The notes under the pieces: model-generated | What the model saw: the letters and a program-made list of their open reading frames with translations, nothing else | Databases searched by the model: none | Told to the model about the DNA's origin: nothing | Shown here: in pieces, positions 48,702-58,275 of the stretch | Position numbering within the stretch: position 1 is the first letter of the stretch | Layout: each line of letters opens with the position of its first letter | Origin: an uncultured Oscillospiraceae bacterium | GTDB lineage: Bacteria; Bacillota; Clostridia; Oscillospirales; Acutalibacteraceae | DNA length: 64,000 bases | Assembly (NCBI GenBank): GCA_900539845.1 | Contig: UQDP01000010.1 | Span: 1-64,000 of the forward strand | Reading direction: 5' to 3' | Made by a program: the position numbers and the translations under genes

Positions 48702-50087
48702 ATGGAATCAAAGGCATTGTTTTCAAAAACCCCGCCGCTTAAGCTGTTTTTTATCGCTGCTTTTCCCGGTGCAGTCAGCATGCTGGCATCGGCACTTTAT
48801 CAGACTTTGGACGGCGTTTTCGTAGGCAGATTTTTGGGAGAAACGCCTTTCGCCGCTCTTAATCTTGCGATGCCGTTTGTAATCATCAATTTTGCGCTTG
48901 CAGATCTGATCGGTGTCGGCTCGTCCGTACCCATTTCTGTCAGCCTTGGCAAAAACAAAGATAAAGAGGCCAATAATATCTTCACCTGTGCCTGCCTTAT
49001 GATATTTATCGCAGGCGTTGTTGTGGGCGCAATACTTTTTGCTGCCGCTCCGCTGCTTATGAGAGTCATGGGAGCGGAGGGCGAGTTTGCCGATAACGCA
49101 GTGCAGTATCTTCGCGTTTACGCGCTCTGCTCGCCGGTTACAACGATTGTTTTTGCAATGGATAATTTTTTGCGTATATGCGGCAGGATAAAAACAAGCA
49201 TGTTTCTGAACATTTTTATGTCCGTATTGAGCGCCGTACTTGAGTTCGTATTTCTCGGGGTGCTCAAATGGGGAATCTGGGCGGCTGCGCTTGCCACCTG
49301 CATCGGCATGTTTACGAGTGCTTTCTTTGCGCTCCTGCCCTTTTTAAGAGGAAAGCTCCAGCTTCGTTTCTGTCGTCCGCGCTTTAGTTTTTCCATGATA
49401 AAGCGCATCGTTTCCTGCGGCAGCCCCAACTTTCTTAATAATATAGCAGGCAGGATAACTTCCATCATTATGAATTACATTCTTGTGCGCGCCGGCGGGC
49501 AGACCGCCGTTTCCGTTTACGGAATACTCATGTATGTAGAGGGCTTTATTCAGCCGCTGCTTTACGGTATGTGTGATTCGCTTCAGCCTGCTGTAGGCTT
49601 CAACTGGGGAGCAGGTAAGTATTCGCGCGTTCGCGCTATTGAAAAATGCTGCTTCGTTTCAAGCGCTGTTGTGTCGATCCTTTCGGTCTTCGTGATCTGT
49701 TTGCTGCCGGAGCAGATAACAAATCTGTTTCTCGGCGAATCGGGTGCCGATGTGTTTGCCATGTCTGTGGCTGCGCTTCCGCTTTTTGGTTTAACTTATA
49801 TAACCAGATGGTTCTCGTTTGCAACGCAAAGCTATATGCTTGCTGTTGAAAAGCCAATGCCGGCTTCGCTTATATCAGTCAGCACTGCGCTGATCTTTCC
49901 CGTTATTCTCATTTTTGCGCTCAATCCGTTCGGGCTCACGGGCATATGGCTGAATTTTGCCGGCACCTCGGTTCTGGCGGCGATTATGTCCGCCGTGATA
50001 CTTATATGTTTGCGCCGTCAGCTCTCAAGGCAGGATGTGCCTGAAGCACAAAGGAATCTTTTGGCGCAGGAACAGGCAGGTGAATGA
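48702..50087 (+). CDS. MATE-family efflux transporter
   Basis: A 461-residue protein with 12 predicted helices and MATE features: PPLKLFFIAAFPGAVSMLAS at the start, a duplicated six-helix plan, ALYQTLDGVFVGRFLGETPF in helix 2, and PQPAVGFNWGAGKYSRVRAI-type motif (seen here as LQPAVGFNWGAGKYSRV) in the second half. Such pumps export drugs or metabolites using Na+ or H+. AGGAG precedes the ATG. The following NimA-like gene overlaps its stop by four bases. Confidence 0.93.
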   Translation: MESKALFSKTPPLKLFFIAAFPGAVSMLASALYQTLDGVFVGRFLGETPFAALNLAMPFVIINFALADLIGVGSSVPISVSLGKNKDKEANNIFTCACLMIFIAGVVVGAILFAAAPLLMRVMGAEGEFADNAVQYLRVYALCSPVTTIVFAMDNFLRICGRIKTSMFLNIFMSVLSAVLEFVFLGVLKWGIWAAALATCIGMFTSAFFALLPFLRGKLQLRFCRPRFSFSMIKRIVSCGSPNFLNNIAGRITSIIMNYILVRAGGQTAVSVYGILMYVEGFIQPLLYGMCDSLQPAVGFNWGAGKYSRVRAIEKCCFVSSAVVSILSVFVICLLPEQITNLFLGESGADVFAMSVAALPLFGLTYITRWFSFATQSYMLAVEKPMPASLISVSTALIFPVILIFALNPFGLTGIWLNFAGTSVLAAIMSAVILICLRRQLSRQDVPEAQRNLLAQEQAGE

Positions 50088-50560
50088 TGAGAAGAAACGA
50101 ACGTGAAGTGAAGGATAAAAATCGCATATTGCAGATCCTTGAGGAATGCCGGGTGTGCCGGCTTGCTTTTAGTGATGATCATGCTCCGTATATAGTGCCG
50201 CTTAATTTCGGCTATGAAACGGATGGGAACATGCTTTCGCTCTATTTTCATTGCGCAAAAGAGGGTAGGAAAATAGAGCTGATCAAACGATCATCCGCAG
50301 CCGCGTTTGAAACAGATTTCTTCAGACGGCTCGTAACAGCGGATCAGGCGTGTGGTTACACTGCCCGGTACAGCAGTATCACAGGTTTCGGCGATGTGGA
50401 AATATTGACCGACAGCGATCAGAAGCTCAAAGGCCTGTGCGCTGTAATGCGCCACTATACCGGCAGAGCGGATTGGCAGATATCCCAAGCTGCAATTGAC
50501 GCGGTCTGCGTTCTTAAGCTTACTGTCAAGGAACTGTCCTGCAAGGAAAATTTAACTTAG
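50084..50560 (+). CDS. NimA-like flavin/PNPOx-fold protein
   Basis: A 158-residue split-barrel flavoprotein of the pyridoxamine 5'-phosphate oxidase-like family. The NimA-type motifs are CRVCRLAFSDDHAPYIVPLN, LYFHCAKEGRKIELI and GYTARYSSITGFGDVEIL. Relatives are FMN-binding reductases, some linked with nitroimidazole tolerance; the presence of the family alone does not show resistance. It is translationally coupled to the MATE gene, suggesting a small detoxification operon. Confidence 0.85.
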   Translation: MMRRNEREVKDKNRILQILEECRVCRLAFSDDHAPYIVPLNFGYETDGNMLSLYFHCAKEGRKIELIKRSSAAAFETDFFRRLVTADQACGYTARYSSITGFGDVEILTDSDQKLKGLCAVMRHYTGRADWQISQAAIDAVCVLKLTVKELSCKENLT

Positions 50561-50577
50561 TTTTTTCACAATCAGAA

Positions 50578-50608
50578 ACACTCCGGCTAAAACGTCGGAG
50601 TGCTTTTC
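50578..50608. terminator. Shared terminator of convergent genes
   Basis: CACTCCG and CGGAGTG pair around ten bases between two converging genes. TTTT follows on the plus strand. Confidence 0.75.
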
Positions 50609-50639
50609 TTGATAAACTGTTTTGGATACTATGAACTGC

Positions 50640-51614
50640 TTATTTTCCAAGCTCTTTAAACGCCGTTCTGTATAGCTGCGCGCTGCAAAGCGTATTTCTC
50701 CACCAGCCGAAATGGCGGGGAGTGTATCTGTAATATCTTTCTGTCTCCATAATAAACGCCATCATCGCAAGGGAGGCGGCATAGCGTATTCTCTCGCCTC
50801 TTCCTGCGCCTATCCCGATCTTTGCATATTTATTGTGCACGGCAAGTGATTTTTTGCTGCCGAGAGGAGTGAGAAAATCAAGGCAGCAAAAATCGAATAC
50901 GGGATCTCCCCAAAAGCTGCGCTCAGGGTCTATCCAAGCGTATTCCACATTGCCGTTTCTTCTGCGGCAAATGATATTCGCGTCCCATATATCATAGTTG
51001 ACCATTGTGCACGGCGCTTTTTCAAAGATACTTCTGTGTCTGTCAATATAATTTATGAATTTTTTTCCGCGGCGGCTTGTTCTGCCTTTTTTGCGGCAGT
51101 CCTCGGCAAGATCTTCCGCTGCGGCGCGCAGGGCAAAATACCAGTTATCATACATTTTATTCTGCACATATCCGAATTTATCGCCGCTGATATTATGGAT
51201 TTCGGCGGCCATTTTTGCAAGCGCTCCGCTTGCCTCTTCTTTTTCCTGCGGCGTAAACGCAAAGCGGTTTTTCGGGACGCCTTCCAGCTTTTCCATAACA
51301 AACCAGTCGGCATTTATAAGCTTTCGTGAAAGATCGCTGTAATATATTTCAGGCACCCTTATGGATGTGTTTTTTCTTAAGATGTCATACCAGTACAGCT
51401 CGGCTTTCATCATGCCTTTTTCATAGGTGAGCACCTGTGTATTCGCATCGGGGGCAATCTTCAGAGCGTATTTTCTGTCTGCCGAGATTTCATAAACGGC
51501 GTTGTATTCCCCGTCGCCGAGCGGCCTGATTTCTTTGATGTTCTCTATTCCCGCGCTTTGGCAAAGGCTTTTTATCATCTTCTCGTCAAGAAGAAATTTT
51601 GTTTTGCTTATCAT
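50640..51614 (-). CDS. Aminoglycoside phosphotransferase-fold kinase
   Basis: A 324-residue APH/choline kinase-like protein. Visible elements are the ATP lysine strand RKYALKIAP, the catalytic loop VNYDIWDANIICR (Asp and Asn in D-x4-N spacing, with N replacing the usual H), and the metal motif AWIDPERSFWGDPVFDF. The substrate is unknown: sugar, choline, macrolide and aminoglycoside kinases share this fold, and an ordinary metabolic role is as likely as drug modification. The ATG at 51614 has GGAG 7 bases upstream; the ATG at 51632 lacks a site. Confidence 0.82.
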   Translation of the reverse strand: MISKTKFLLDEKMIKSLCQSAGIENIKEIRPLGDGEYNAVYEISADRKYALKIAPDANTQVLTYEKGMMKAELYWYDILRKNTSIRVPEIYYSDLSRKLINADWFVMEKLEGVPKNRFAFTPQEKEEASGALAKMAAEIHNISGDKFGYVQNKMYDNWYFALRAAAEDLAEDCRKKGRTSRRGKKFINYIDRHRSIFEKAPCTMVNYDIWDANIICRRRNGNVEYAWIDPERSFWGDPVFDFCCLDFLTPLGSKKSLAVHNKYAKIGIGAGRGERIRYAASLAMMAFIMETERYYRYTPRHFGWWRNTLCSAQLYRTAFKELGK

Positions 51615-51777
51615 CTTTTTTCTCCGTTTCATTTTATATCTGAATTATACATTATAAATTCTCGGCAGTCTATCATAATGTCGCTCTTTTATCTGCGTTT
51701 TGTATTCATTGTTGAATCTGCACAAAAAAGCAGTGCAAAATTTGTGCGCTGTCAAAGATTGACAATTCTTTAACATA

Positions 51778-51807
51778 TTTACAAATGTGACGGCTATGTT
51801 ATATAAT
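51778..51807 (+). promoter_or_regulatory. Promoter of the membrane protein gene
   Basis: TTTACA, 18 bases, TATAAT, 45 bases before the start. Confidence 0.6.
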
Positions 51808-51851
51808 CAAATTACGGTATATACCGAATCTGTGATTTAAGGAGAAAAAAT

Positions 51852-52655
51852 ATGGAGGTTGTTGCTCAAAGAGTTTTTGAGCCGTTTTATATGTGGCTCG
51901 ATATAGCGTTTCTCGTTATTTACGCCGGTCTGCTGCTTTATAAGAAAAAGTACGCAACCGTTCTGGTGGGTTTTCTTGCCGGAATCCTTTATCAGATCGT
52001 TGATTACGGAATTTTTCATCTCGCCACGCATTCACGTTCCATTTCGGACGGATACAGCCTGTTCTGGGTGCTTTTGTGGATGTCGATGAGCTACGGCTTT
52101 ACCAATTTTACCTGGATCTGGCTTTGGATCTCAAAAGATAAAAACTTGTTTGAATGGACAATATTGATTCTCGGCTGGTGGCTGTGCTGCCCGCTGCTCA
52201 CGCAGACTTTCGGTCCCCACACGGAATACATAACCATCCAGCGCACCACGGGTGCTTACCATGGCTGGATGGCGCTCATACTCTTCGTCGGCTATTTAGG
52301 TCTGATTATCTGGAACACCACCAGAAAGAAAAAAGGGGAACGGGCAAATATACCTTGGCTTCTCGCCATAGGAATACTCGTTCAGTTCGGCTGGGAAGTC
52401 GGTCTTTACCTCGGCGGTATCCGAAGCGCAGAGCTTACAACGCTTGAGGAGAAGATCGCTCCGATGATCATAAATTCCCTGCTTGAGACAAATCTCGGAA
52501 TGCCGTATATATTTGTGATTTTCATCGCTGTTTCCAGGCGTTTTACCGAAAGACTCAAAAAGAGGGGCAGAAGGCTCGGCTTTACGGAAAGAATTATTGA
52601 GAATAATGCCGAAAAAGTCAAGGATTATGAAAATGTTTCAGAATACCTTGCGTAA
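51852..52655 (+). CDS. Conserved membrane protein of unknown function
   Basis: A 267-residue protein with about seven hydrophobic helices (for example residues 15-30, 36-52, 72-90, 98-115, 135-152, 166-185 and 214-232) and a basic cytoplasmic C-terminus (RRFTERLKKRGRRLGFTERI). Tryptophan-rich helices (WIWLWISKD; TILILGWWLCCP) stand out. I do not recognise the family. It has its own promoter and good GGAG site, and precedes an acetyltransferase after 77 bases that contain a hairpin. Confidence 0.7.
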   Translation: MEVVAQRVFEPFYMWLDIAFLVIYAGLLLYKKKYATVLVGFLAGILYQIVDYGIFHLATHSRSISDGYSLFWVLLWMSMSYGFTNFTWIWLWISKDKNLFEWTILILGWWLCCPLLTQTFGPHTEYITIQRTTGAYHGWMALILFVGYLGLIIWNTTRKKKGERANIPWLLAIGILVQFGWEVGLYLGGIRSAELTTLEEKIAPMIINSLLETNLGMPYIFVIFIAVSRRFTERLKKRGRRLGFTERIIENNAEKVKDYENVSEYLA

Positions 52656-52681
52656 CGGAGATTTTTACTATAGAATGATAT

Positions 52682-52704
52682 GCGGCAGGTTTTATACCTG
52701 CCGC
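52682..52704 (+). terminator. Hairpin between membrane protein and acetyltransferase
   Basis: GCGGCAGGT and ACCTGCCGC form a perfect 9-bp stem with a TTTAT loop, but no T run follows. It may reduce read-through. Confidence 0.5.
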
Positions 52705-52732
52705 GTTAATCTGTTCAAAGAGAGGAATTTTT

Positions 52733-53377
52733 ATGGACAACAAAACCAGAATGAATAAGGGTATGGCATATATTGCCGATGAAACGCTAGTGGAGGAGAT
52801 GAAACAGAATAAAAGGCTCACGCATCAGTTCAATACCACAGATCCATGGGAATTTGAAAAGCTGGATAAAATAGCGCATCGGATTTTCGGCAGCCTCGGC
52901 AAAAACGCATGGATAAATCCGCCTTTTTACTGTGATTACGGTAAACATATTTTTGCCGGCGACGGCTTCAACGCGAATTACGGCTGTGTAATACTTGATG
53001 TCGGCAGAGTCGATATAGGAAACAATGTGTTTTTCGCGCCCAATGTTTCCGTTTACACTGCCGGTCATCCCGTTCACCCGGCGGCGCGCGGCACGATGTA
53101 TGAATACGGGATACCGATAAAGATAGGAAATGATGTGTGGGTAGGCGGAAACAGCGTTATCCTGCCGGGCGTAACGATCGGAGACGGCGTTGTTATCGGT
53201 GCAGGAAGCGTTGTAACCAAGGATATCCCATCGGGCGTAATAGCGGCAGGCAATCCTTGCCGTGTTATAAGGAAGATCACGGAAGAGGATCTAAAATACT
53301 ATTTTAAAGACAGAGAATTTGATGAAGAAGCATTTGAAACGGTTAAAGCAGTCGCTGAAGAAAGAGATAAAAAATAA
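52733..53377 (+). CDS. Maltose/galactoside O-acetyltransferase-like
   Basis: A 214-residue left-handed beta-helix acetyltransferase of the Maa/LacA type: N-terminal helices with ADETLVEEMKQNKRLTHQFN, the INPPFYCDYGKHIFAGDGFN segment, catalytic histidine in YTAGHPVHP, and hexapeptide repeats (IKIGNDVWVGGNSVILPGV, IGDGVVIGAGSVVTKDIPSG). It transfers acetyl from acetyl-CoA to sugars, often for detoxification of unused sugars. Length and motifs are normal. Confidence 0.93.
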   Translation: MDNKTRMNKGMAYIADETLVEEMKQNKRLTHQFNTTDPWEFEKLDKIAHRIFGSLGKNAWINPPFYCDYGKHIFAGDGFNANYGCVILDVGRVDIGNNVFFAPNVSVYTAGHPVHPAARGTMYEYGIPIKIGNDVWVGGNSVILPGVTIGDGVVIGAGSVVTKDIPSGVIAAGNPCRVIRKITEEDLKYYFKDREFDEEAFETVKAVAEERDKK

Positions 53378-53409
53378 TTGAATTTTACCGATTTTTTTAT
53401 CCGGCACTA

Positions 53410-53438
53410 TTGATTTATAAAGACTTTTGCTTTATAAT
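53410..53438 (+). promoter_or_regulatory. Promoter of the DUF1846 gene
   Basis: TTGATT, 17 bases, TATAAT. Confidence 0.75.
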
Positions 53439-53448
53439 ATGTAAGTAC

Positions 53449-53487
53449 AGACGGTTGTACACGCGTGCAGCCGTCTTATTCTTTTTT
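53449..53487 (+). terminator. Terminator-like hairpin in the DUF1846 leader
   Basis: AGACGG pairs with CCGTCT with further inner pairs, followed by TATTCTTTTTT. It starts ~4 bases after the predicted transcription start, so it can end the upstream acetyltransferase transcript and may also attenuate DUF1846. Confidence 0.6.
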
Positions 53488-53509
53488 AGGCAGTTCAAAG
53501 AGGTAGGGT

Positions 53510-54973
53510 ATGTATAAAATAGGTTTTGATAATGACAAGTATTTAAAAATGCAGTCCTCCAGGATCAGGGAAAGGATCTCTGAATTCGGCGGCAAGCTTT
53601 ATCTTGAATTCGGCGGAAAATTGTTTGACGATTTTCACGCTTCACGTGTTTTGCCGGGTTTTGAGCCGGACAGTAAGCTGCAGATGCTGCTTCAGCTGAA
53701 AGATGAAGCGGAGATCGTTATTGTGGTCAGTGCTGAGGATATTGAAAAATGCAAGGTCAGAAGCGATTTGGGTATTACATATGATGTGGATGCACTGCGC
53801 CTTGCAAAGGCGTTTTCAGACTGCGGTCTTGTGGTGGGCAGCATAGTGCTTACAAAATATGCGCCGCAGCCGAGAGTACTTTCTTTTGAAAAAAGACTGA
53901 AAGCCGCGGGAATCCCCGTTTACCACCATTATCTGATTGACGGATATCCCTCAAACGTGGCGAATATCGTCAGCGACGAGGGCTTCGGTCAGAACGATTA
54001 CATAGAAACAAAAAGAAAACTGGTCGTTGTAACGGCACCGGGTCCGGGCAGCGGAAAAATGGCCACCTGCCTTTCACAGCTTTATCATGAAAACAAGCGC
54101 GGCGTTAAAGCAGGCTACGCCAAGTTTGAAACTTTCCCGATATGGAATCTGCCGCTGCGGCATCCTGTCAATATGGCTTACGAGGCGGCAACGGCTGATC
54201 TCAATGATATAAATATGATTGACCCGTGGCATCTTGAGGCTTACGGCAAGACTACCGTAAATTATAACAGGGATGTGGAGATCTTTCCCGTACTGAAAGC
54301 GATATTTGAAGAGATCTACGGCTCCTGCCCCTATAAATCGCCGACCGATATGGGCGTGAATATGGCGGGCAACTGCATTTTTGATGATGAAGCCGTTTGC
54401 GAGGCGTCAAGGCAGGAGATTATAAGGCGTTATTTTGACGCCGCGAGGAACGCCGCTAAAGGTGCTGAAAACCGCGAGGAAATCTATAAGCTTGAGCTTC
54501 TTATGAAGCAGGCGGAGATCACGGAAACTTCACGCAAATGCACTGCGGCAGCAAGAGCTGTTGCTGAAAAAACAGGCCAGCCCGGCGCCGCTGCGGAGCT
54601 TGCGGACGGTACGGTGATCACCGGCAAAACCTCTTCTCTGCTCGGCTGCATTTCGGCAACGCTCATAAACTGCCTTAAGCATCTTGCCGGAATAGACGAT
54701 GATATACTTCTGATCGGACCCGATGTTATAAAACCTATTCAGGAGCTTAAGGTGAAATATCTGGGCAATAAAAATCCCCGCCTTCATTCAGACGAGGTGT
54801 TGATCGCACTCACGATCTCCGCGCGTACCGATAAAAACGCAGCCGCGGCGGTTGCTCAGCTTTCCAATCTTAAAAACTGTGAAATGCATTCAACCGTGCT
54901 GCTTTCGCACGTGGATGAAAACGTGCTCAAAAAGCTGGGAATGAGGCTCACATGCGAGCCTGAAAATAAATAA
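53510..54973 (+). CDS. DUF1846 family protein
   Basis: A 487-residue protein of the DUF1846 family of Firmicutes, recognised by IGFDNDKYLKMQSSRIRERI, LYLEFGGKLFDDFHASRVLP, GFEPDSKLQMLLQLKDEAEI and a nucleotide-like loop VTAPGPGSGKMATCLSQLYH. A thiol pair is visible but no enzymatic activity is established to my knowledge. The loop suggests phosphate binding. A leader hairpin precedes it; pyrG follows after 91 bases. Confidence 0.92.
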   Translation: MYKIGFDNDKYLKMQSSRIRERISEFGGKLYLEFGGKLFDDFHASRVLPGFEPDSKLQMLLQLKDEAEIVIVVSAEDIEKCKVRSDLGITYDVDALRLAKAFSDCGLVVGSIVLTKYAPQPRVLSFEKRLKAAGIPVYHHYLIDGYPSNVANIVSDEGFGQNDYIETKRKLVVVTAPGPGSGKMATCLSQLYHENKRGVKAGYAKFETFPIWNLPLRHPVNMAYEAATADLNDINMIDPWHLEAYGKTTVNYNRDVEIFPVLKAIFEEIYGSCPYKSPTDMGVNMAGNCIFDDEAVCEASRQEIIRRYFDAARNAAKGAENREEIYKLELLMKQAEITETSRKCTAAARAVAEKTGQPGAAAELADGTVITGKTSSLLGCISATLINCLKHLAGIDDDILLIGPDVIKPIQELKVKYLGNKNPRLHSDEVLIALTISARTDKNAAAAVAQLSNLKNCEMHSTVLLSHVDENVLKKLGMRLTCEPENK

Positions 54974-55064
54974 ACGCCGGGTGTGCGGAACGAGCGAGGC
55001 ATAAAAAGCGTGCCTGAATCTGTTTCGTAAGCCAAGCGGTTTTAACAAATAAGGAGGAATATTT

Positions 55065-56687
55065 GTGAACAAACCAAAGTACATATTCGTAACAGGCGGC
55101 GTTGTCAGCGGTCTCGGCAAGGGAATAACGGCGGCATCCCTCGGCAGGCTTTTAAAAGCGCGCGGACTTAAGGTGACCGCCCAGAAATTAGACCCTTATC
55201 TGAATGTTGACCCGGGCACGATGAATCCCGTGCAGCACGGCGAGGTTTTTGTTACGGATGACGGCGCGGAAACAGACCTTGATCTGGGTCATTATGAAAG
55301 ATTTATAGATGAATCGCTTTCGCAGAATTCAAATCTCACCTCCGGCAGAGTCTACTGGAATGTTATTGCCGACGAGCGCAAGGGCGTGTACGGAGGACAG
55401 ACCATTCAGATCATACCCCACGTAACCAACGAGATCAAGCGCTATATCTACAGAAATGCCGAAACGGGCGCGGATGTGTGCCTTGTGGAAACAGGCGGCA
55501 CCATCGGCGATATCGAAAGCCAGCCGTTTTTGGAGGCTATCCGCCAGTTTTCCGTTGAATACGGCAGAGAGAACTGCCTTTTCATCCATGTTACGCTCGT
55601 TCCTTATCTTGCCGCTTCCGATGAGCTGAAATCCAAACCCACGCAGCACAGCGTGAAGGAGATGCTCGCTCTCGGTATACACCCGGATATCATCGTGTGC
55701 CGCACGGAGCATCCGCTTACTGACGATATAAGAAACAAGATCGCGCTTTTCTGCAATGTGAAAAAGGACTGTGTTATAGAAAACAATAACTGCGATATCC
55801 TCTATGCAGTTCCTATGATGCTGCATAAAGAGGGGCTTGATGATGTTGCCGTTAAAAAACTGCGTCTTGCATGCGGCGAGCCTGAGCTTTCGGACTGGCA
55901 GACTATGCTCGAAGCTCTGCGCAATCCCGTGCGTACGGTCAAAATTGCTATGGTCGGCAAATATGTTGAGCTGCACGACAGCTATATTTCCGTAAACGAA
56001 GCGCTTAAACACGGCGGCATAGAGACCCGCTCGGCTGTCGATATCAACTGGATAGATTCCGAAACGCTTGAGACGGAGAACGCGGATCTTGACGCAATAC
56101 TCGGAGACGCAGACGGAATACTCGTTCCCGGAGGCTTTGGCAGCAGGGGAATAGAGGGCAAGATAAAGGCGGCGAATTATGCCAGGACACAGAATATCCC
56201 TTATCTCGGCATCTGTCTCGGTATGCAGGTGGCTGTAATCGAATTCGCCCGGAATGTGCTGGGGCTTGCGGATGCAAATTCCTCAGAGATCGATTCGGAT
56301 ACCTCCGCTCCCGTTATAGATATTATGCCGGAACAGAAAGATGTGCAGGAAATGGGCGGCACAATGCGGCTCGGTAAATATCCCTGCGTTCTGAATCCGG
56401 AATCAAAGTCGTATCAGCTTTACGGCGCGTCCATGATCTATGAGCGCCACCGTCACCGCTATGAGGTAAATAATGATTACCGCGAGGAGTTCGCTAAAAA
56501 CGGCGTTCTGTTTGCCGGTACTTCGCCGGATAATCATATCGTTGAGATGATGGAGATCCCGGCGCATCCGTGGTTCGTTGCCTGCCAGTTCCACCCGGAA
56601 TTCAAAAGCAGACCAAACAGACCCCATCCGCTTTTCCGCGGCTTTGTTTCTGCCGCAGCGAAGCGCTGCGATGAAAAAGATATGTGA
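55065..56687 (+). CDS. pyrG: CTP synthase
   Basis: PyrG makes CTP from UTP, ATP and glutamine. The synthase domain begins [20 protein letters not shown], with [20 protein letters not shown] and the [16 protein letters not shown] motif. The C-terminal amidotransferase domain has the nucleophile cysteine in [10 protein letters not shown] and the pair in [11 protein letters not shown]. The 540 residues are normal. Strong AAGGAGG site. CTP control of pyrG by leader reiteration is known in Firmicutes, but no such G-run start was seen here. Confidence 0.97.
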   Translation: MNKPKYIFVTGGVVSGLGKGITAASLGRLLKARGLKVTAQKLDPYLNVDPGTMNPVQHGEVFVTDDGAETDLDLGHYERFIDESLSQNSNLTSGRVYWNVIADERKGVYGGQTIQIIPHVTNEIKRYIYRNAETGADVCLVETGGTIGDIESQPFLEAIRQFSVEYGRENCLFIHVTLVPYLAASDELKSKPTQHSVKEMLALGIHPDIIVCRTEHPLTDDIRNKIALFCNVKKDCVIENNNCDILYAVPMMLHKEGLDDVAVKKLRLACGEPELSDWQTMLEALRNPVRTVKIAMVGKYVELHDSYISVNEALKHGGIETRSAVDINWIDSETLETENADLDAILGDADGILVPGGFGSRGIEGKIKAANYARTQNIPYLGICLGMQVAVIEFARNVLGLADANSSEIDSDTSAPVIDIMPEQKDVQEMGGTMRLGKYPCVLNPESKSYQLYGASMIYERHRHRYEVNNDYREEFAKNGVLFAGTSPDNHIVEMMEIPAHPWFVACQFHPEFKSRPNRPHPLFRGFVSAAAKRCDEKDM

Positions 56688-56804
56688 TCGAATGCTTTTA
56701 AGCACGCCTGAAACGGCGTGCTTATTTTTTATATAATGTTTATGTTTGAATTTATTGACCGATTGTTCAATTTGTGCCATAATGGGCATAAAGGGGTAGA
56801 TATT

Positions 56805-58118
56805 ATGAAAAATAAGGTGCATTCATCTGCAAAACTCGGCGGGCGCATATGGGCAAGCATAGTATTGTTCGGGCTTGCCGGTCAGCTTGCGTGGGTAATC
56901 GAAAACATGTATTTTAACGTTTACCTGTTTGACGCTGTCGGCGGAACGGCAACGGATATCGCCGCTATGGTGGCTGCGTCGGCTGTTACGGCTGCCGTAA
57001 CAACGCTCGTTATGGGCGCGCTGTCAGACAAAATCGGCAAGCGCAAGGTGTTTATTGTGGCAGGGTACATCATTTGGGGAATCATCACTGCTTCGTTTGG
57101 CTTCATAACGGTGGATAACACCGAAAAAATATTCCATGTTGCAAATGCCGCCGCAACGGCGTCTGTGCTTGTTATCATTATGGACTGTGTTATGACGTTC
57201 TTCGGCTCAACCGCGTTTGACGCTGCGTTCAACAGTTGGGTCACGGATGTAACGGACAGCTCAAACCGCGGCAGAGCTGAAACGGTTCTTCAGGCGCTGC
57301 CTTTGCTTGCCATAATTATCGTTTTCGGTGTTCTGGACGGATTTAAGCAAAGAGGCGAGTGGCAAACCTTTTTTCTCATCGTGGGCATAGCAACAACGGT
57401 CTGCGGCATAATCGGCGCTTTCTTTCTTAAAGATAAACCCGGCATAAAGGCAAGTGACGGGAATTATTTTAAAAATATCTTTTACGGCTTCCGCCCCTCC
57501 ACAATTAAAAACAACAAAAAGCTTTATATTGCTTTTCTGCCGTTTTGCATTTTCAGCATAGCTTATCAGGTATTTATGCCGTATATTATGATCTATCTTG
57601 AAAAAACGCTCGGAATAACGGATTACGCCATTCCGCTGGGAGTCATTCTGATTGTTTCGGCAGTCATTTCGGTGCTCTTCGGCAAGGTCATAGATAAATT
57701 CGGAAAAATACGCTGTCTGCTGCCGGCGGCAATCGCGCTCGTTATAGGCTTTGTGCTCATGTATTTCGCAAAGGGCGATAATCTGCCTGTGCTGATGATC
57801 TTCGGCGCCATTATGATGGGTGCTTATCTTGTTGCCTCCGCGTGTATATGCGGCACGATCAGGGATTATACACCCCAGGATAAAGTGGGGCTCTTTCAGG
57901 GCGTCAGAATGGTGTTCCAGGTGCTCATACCAATGGTAACAGGCCCTTATATCGGCGCGGCGGTCATCGAAAACAATAATCAGACTTATGTTGAGCTCGG
58001 AACGGTCAAGAATATTCCCACCGCGAATATTTTCCTTGCCTCTGCGGCGGTCGCCGTCTTTGCTCTGATACCGATAATCGTGCTGCTCAAAAAGGAAAAA
58101 AGCAAAAATTCCATATAA
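56805..58118 (+). CDS. GPH/MFS-type transporter
   Basis: A 437-residue membrane protein with 12 helices and features of sugar symporters of the GPH/SLC45-like MFS branch: GLAGQLAWVIENMYFNVYLF, SDKIGKRKVFIVAGYIIWG, and VTDVTDSSNRGRAETVLQAL. The ATG at 56805 has an AAAGGGG site; the frame extends upstream to 56718 without support. The substrate is unknown. Unlike the 44.6-kb transporter, it lacks a long C-terminal tail. It lies between pyrG and gapA in its own unit. Confidence 0.85.
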   Translation: MKNKVHSSAKLGGRIWASIVLFGLAGQLAWVIENMYFNVYLFDAVGGTATDIAAMVAASAVTAAVTTLVMGALSDKIGKRKVFIVAGYIIWGIITASFGFITVDNTEKIFHVANAAATASVLVIIMDCVMTFFGSTAFDAAFNSWVTDVTDSSNRGRAETVLQALPLLAIIIVFGVLDGFKQRGEWQTFFLIVGIATTVCGIIGAFFLKDKPGIKASDGNYFKNIFYGFRPSTIKNNKKLYIAFLPFCIFSIAYQVFMPYIMIYLEKTLGITDYAIPLGVILIVSAVISVLFGKVIDKFGKIRCLLPAAIALVIGFVLMYFAKGDNLPVLMIFGAIMMGAYLVASACICGTIRDYTPQDKVGLFQGVRMVFQVLIPMVTGPYIGAAVIENNNQTYVELGTVKNIPTANIFLASAAVAVFALIPIIVLLKKEKSKNSI

Positions 58119-58183
58119 TAACAGCCGCTTTGGCGCACCGTTTTGTTTAGATTTAACAAAGTTTTTCAAATGGAAAAAAATGC

Positions 58184-58212
58184 TTGATATTCGGGCTGAA
58201 AGAGTATAAAAT
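58184..58212 (+). promoter_or_regulatory. Promoter of gapA
   Basis: TTGATA, 17 bases, TAAAAT, followed at the predicted start by a stem-loop. Confidence 0.6.
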
Positions 58213-58222
58213 ATATAGCGAT

Positions 58223-58246
58223 AAAATATTGTCAATCCAATATTTT
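58223..58246 (+). promoter_or_regulatory. Leader stem-loop of gapA
   Basis: AAAATATTG and CAATATTTT are a perfect 9-bp dyad with a 6-base centre at the 5' end of the leader. It may be an operator or an mRNA-stabilising hairpin. Confidence 0.5.
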
Positions 58247-58275
58247 AAAATCTAAATTAACGGAGGTAAAATCCA

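Noticed and set aside
50084-51614. Antibiotic resistance cluster (MATE, NimA-like, APH-like)
   Set aside because: These families have many ordinary roles; the sequence shows no feature specific to resistance and the kinase is in the opposite orientation.
57261-58235. A 324-residue minus-strand frame opposite the MFS gene
   Set aside because: It is the reverse shadow of a clear transporter, and its composition (His/Arg-rich) is typical of such shadows.
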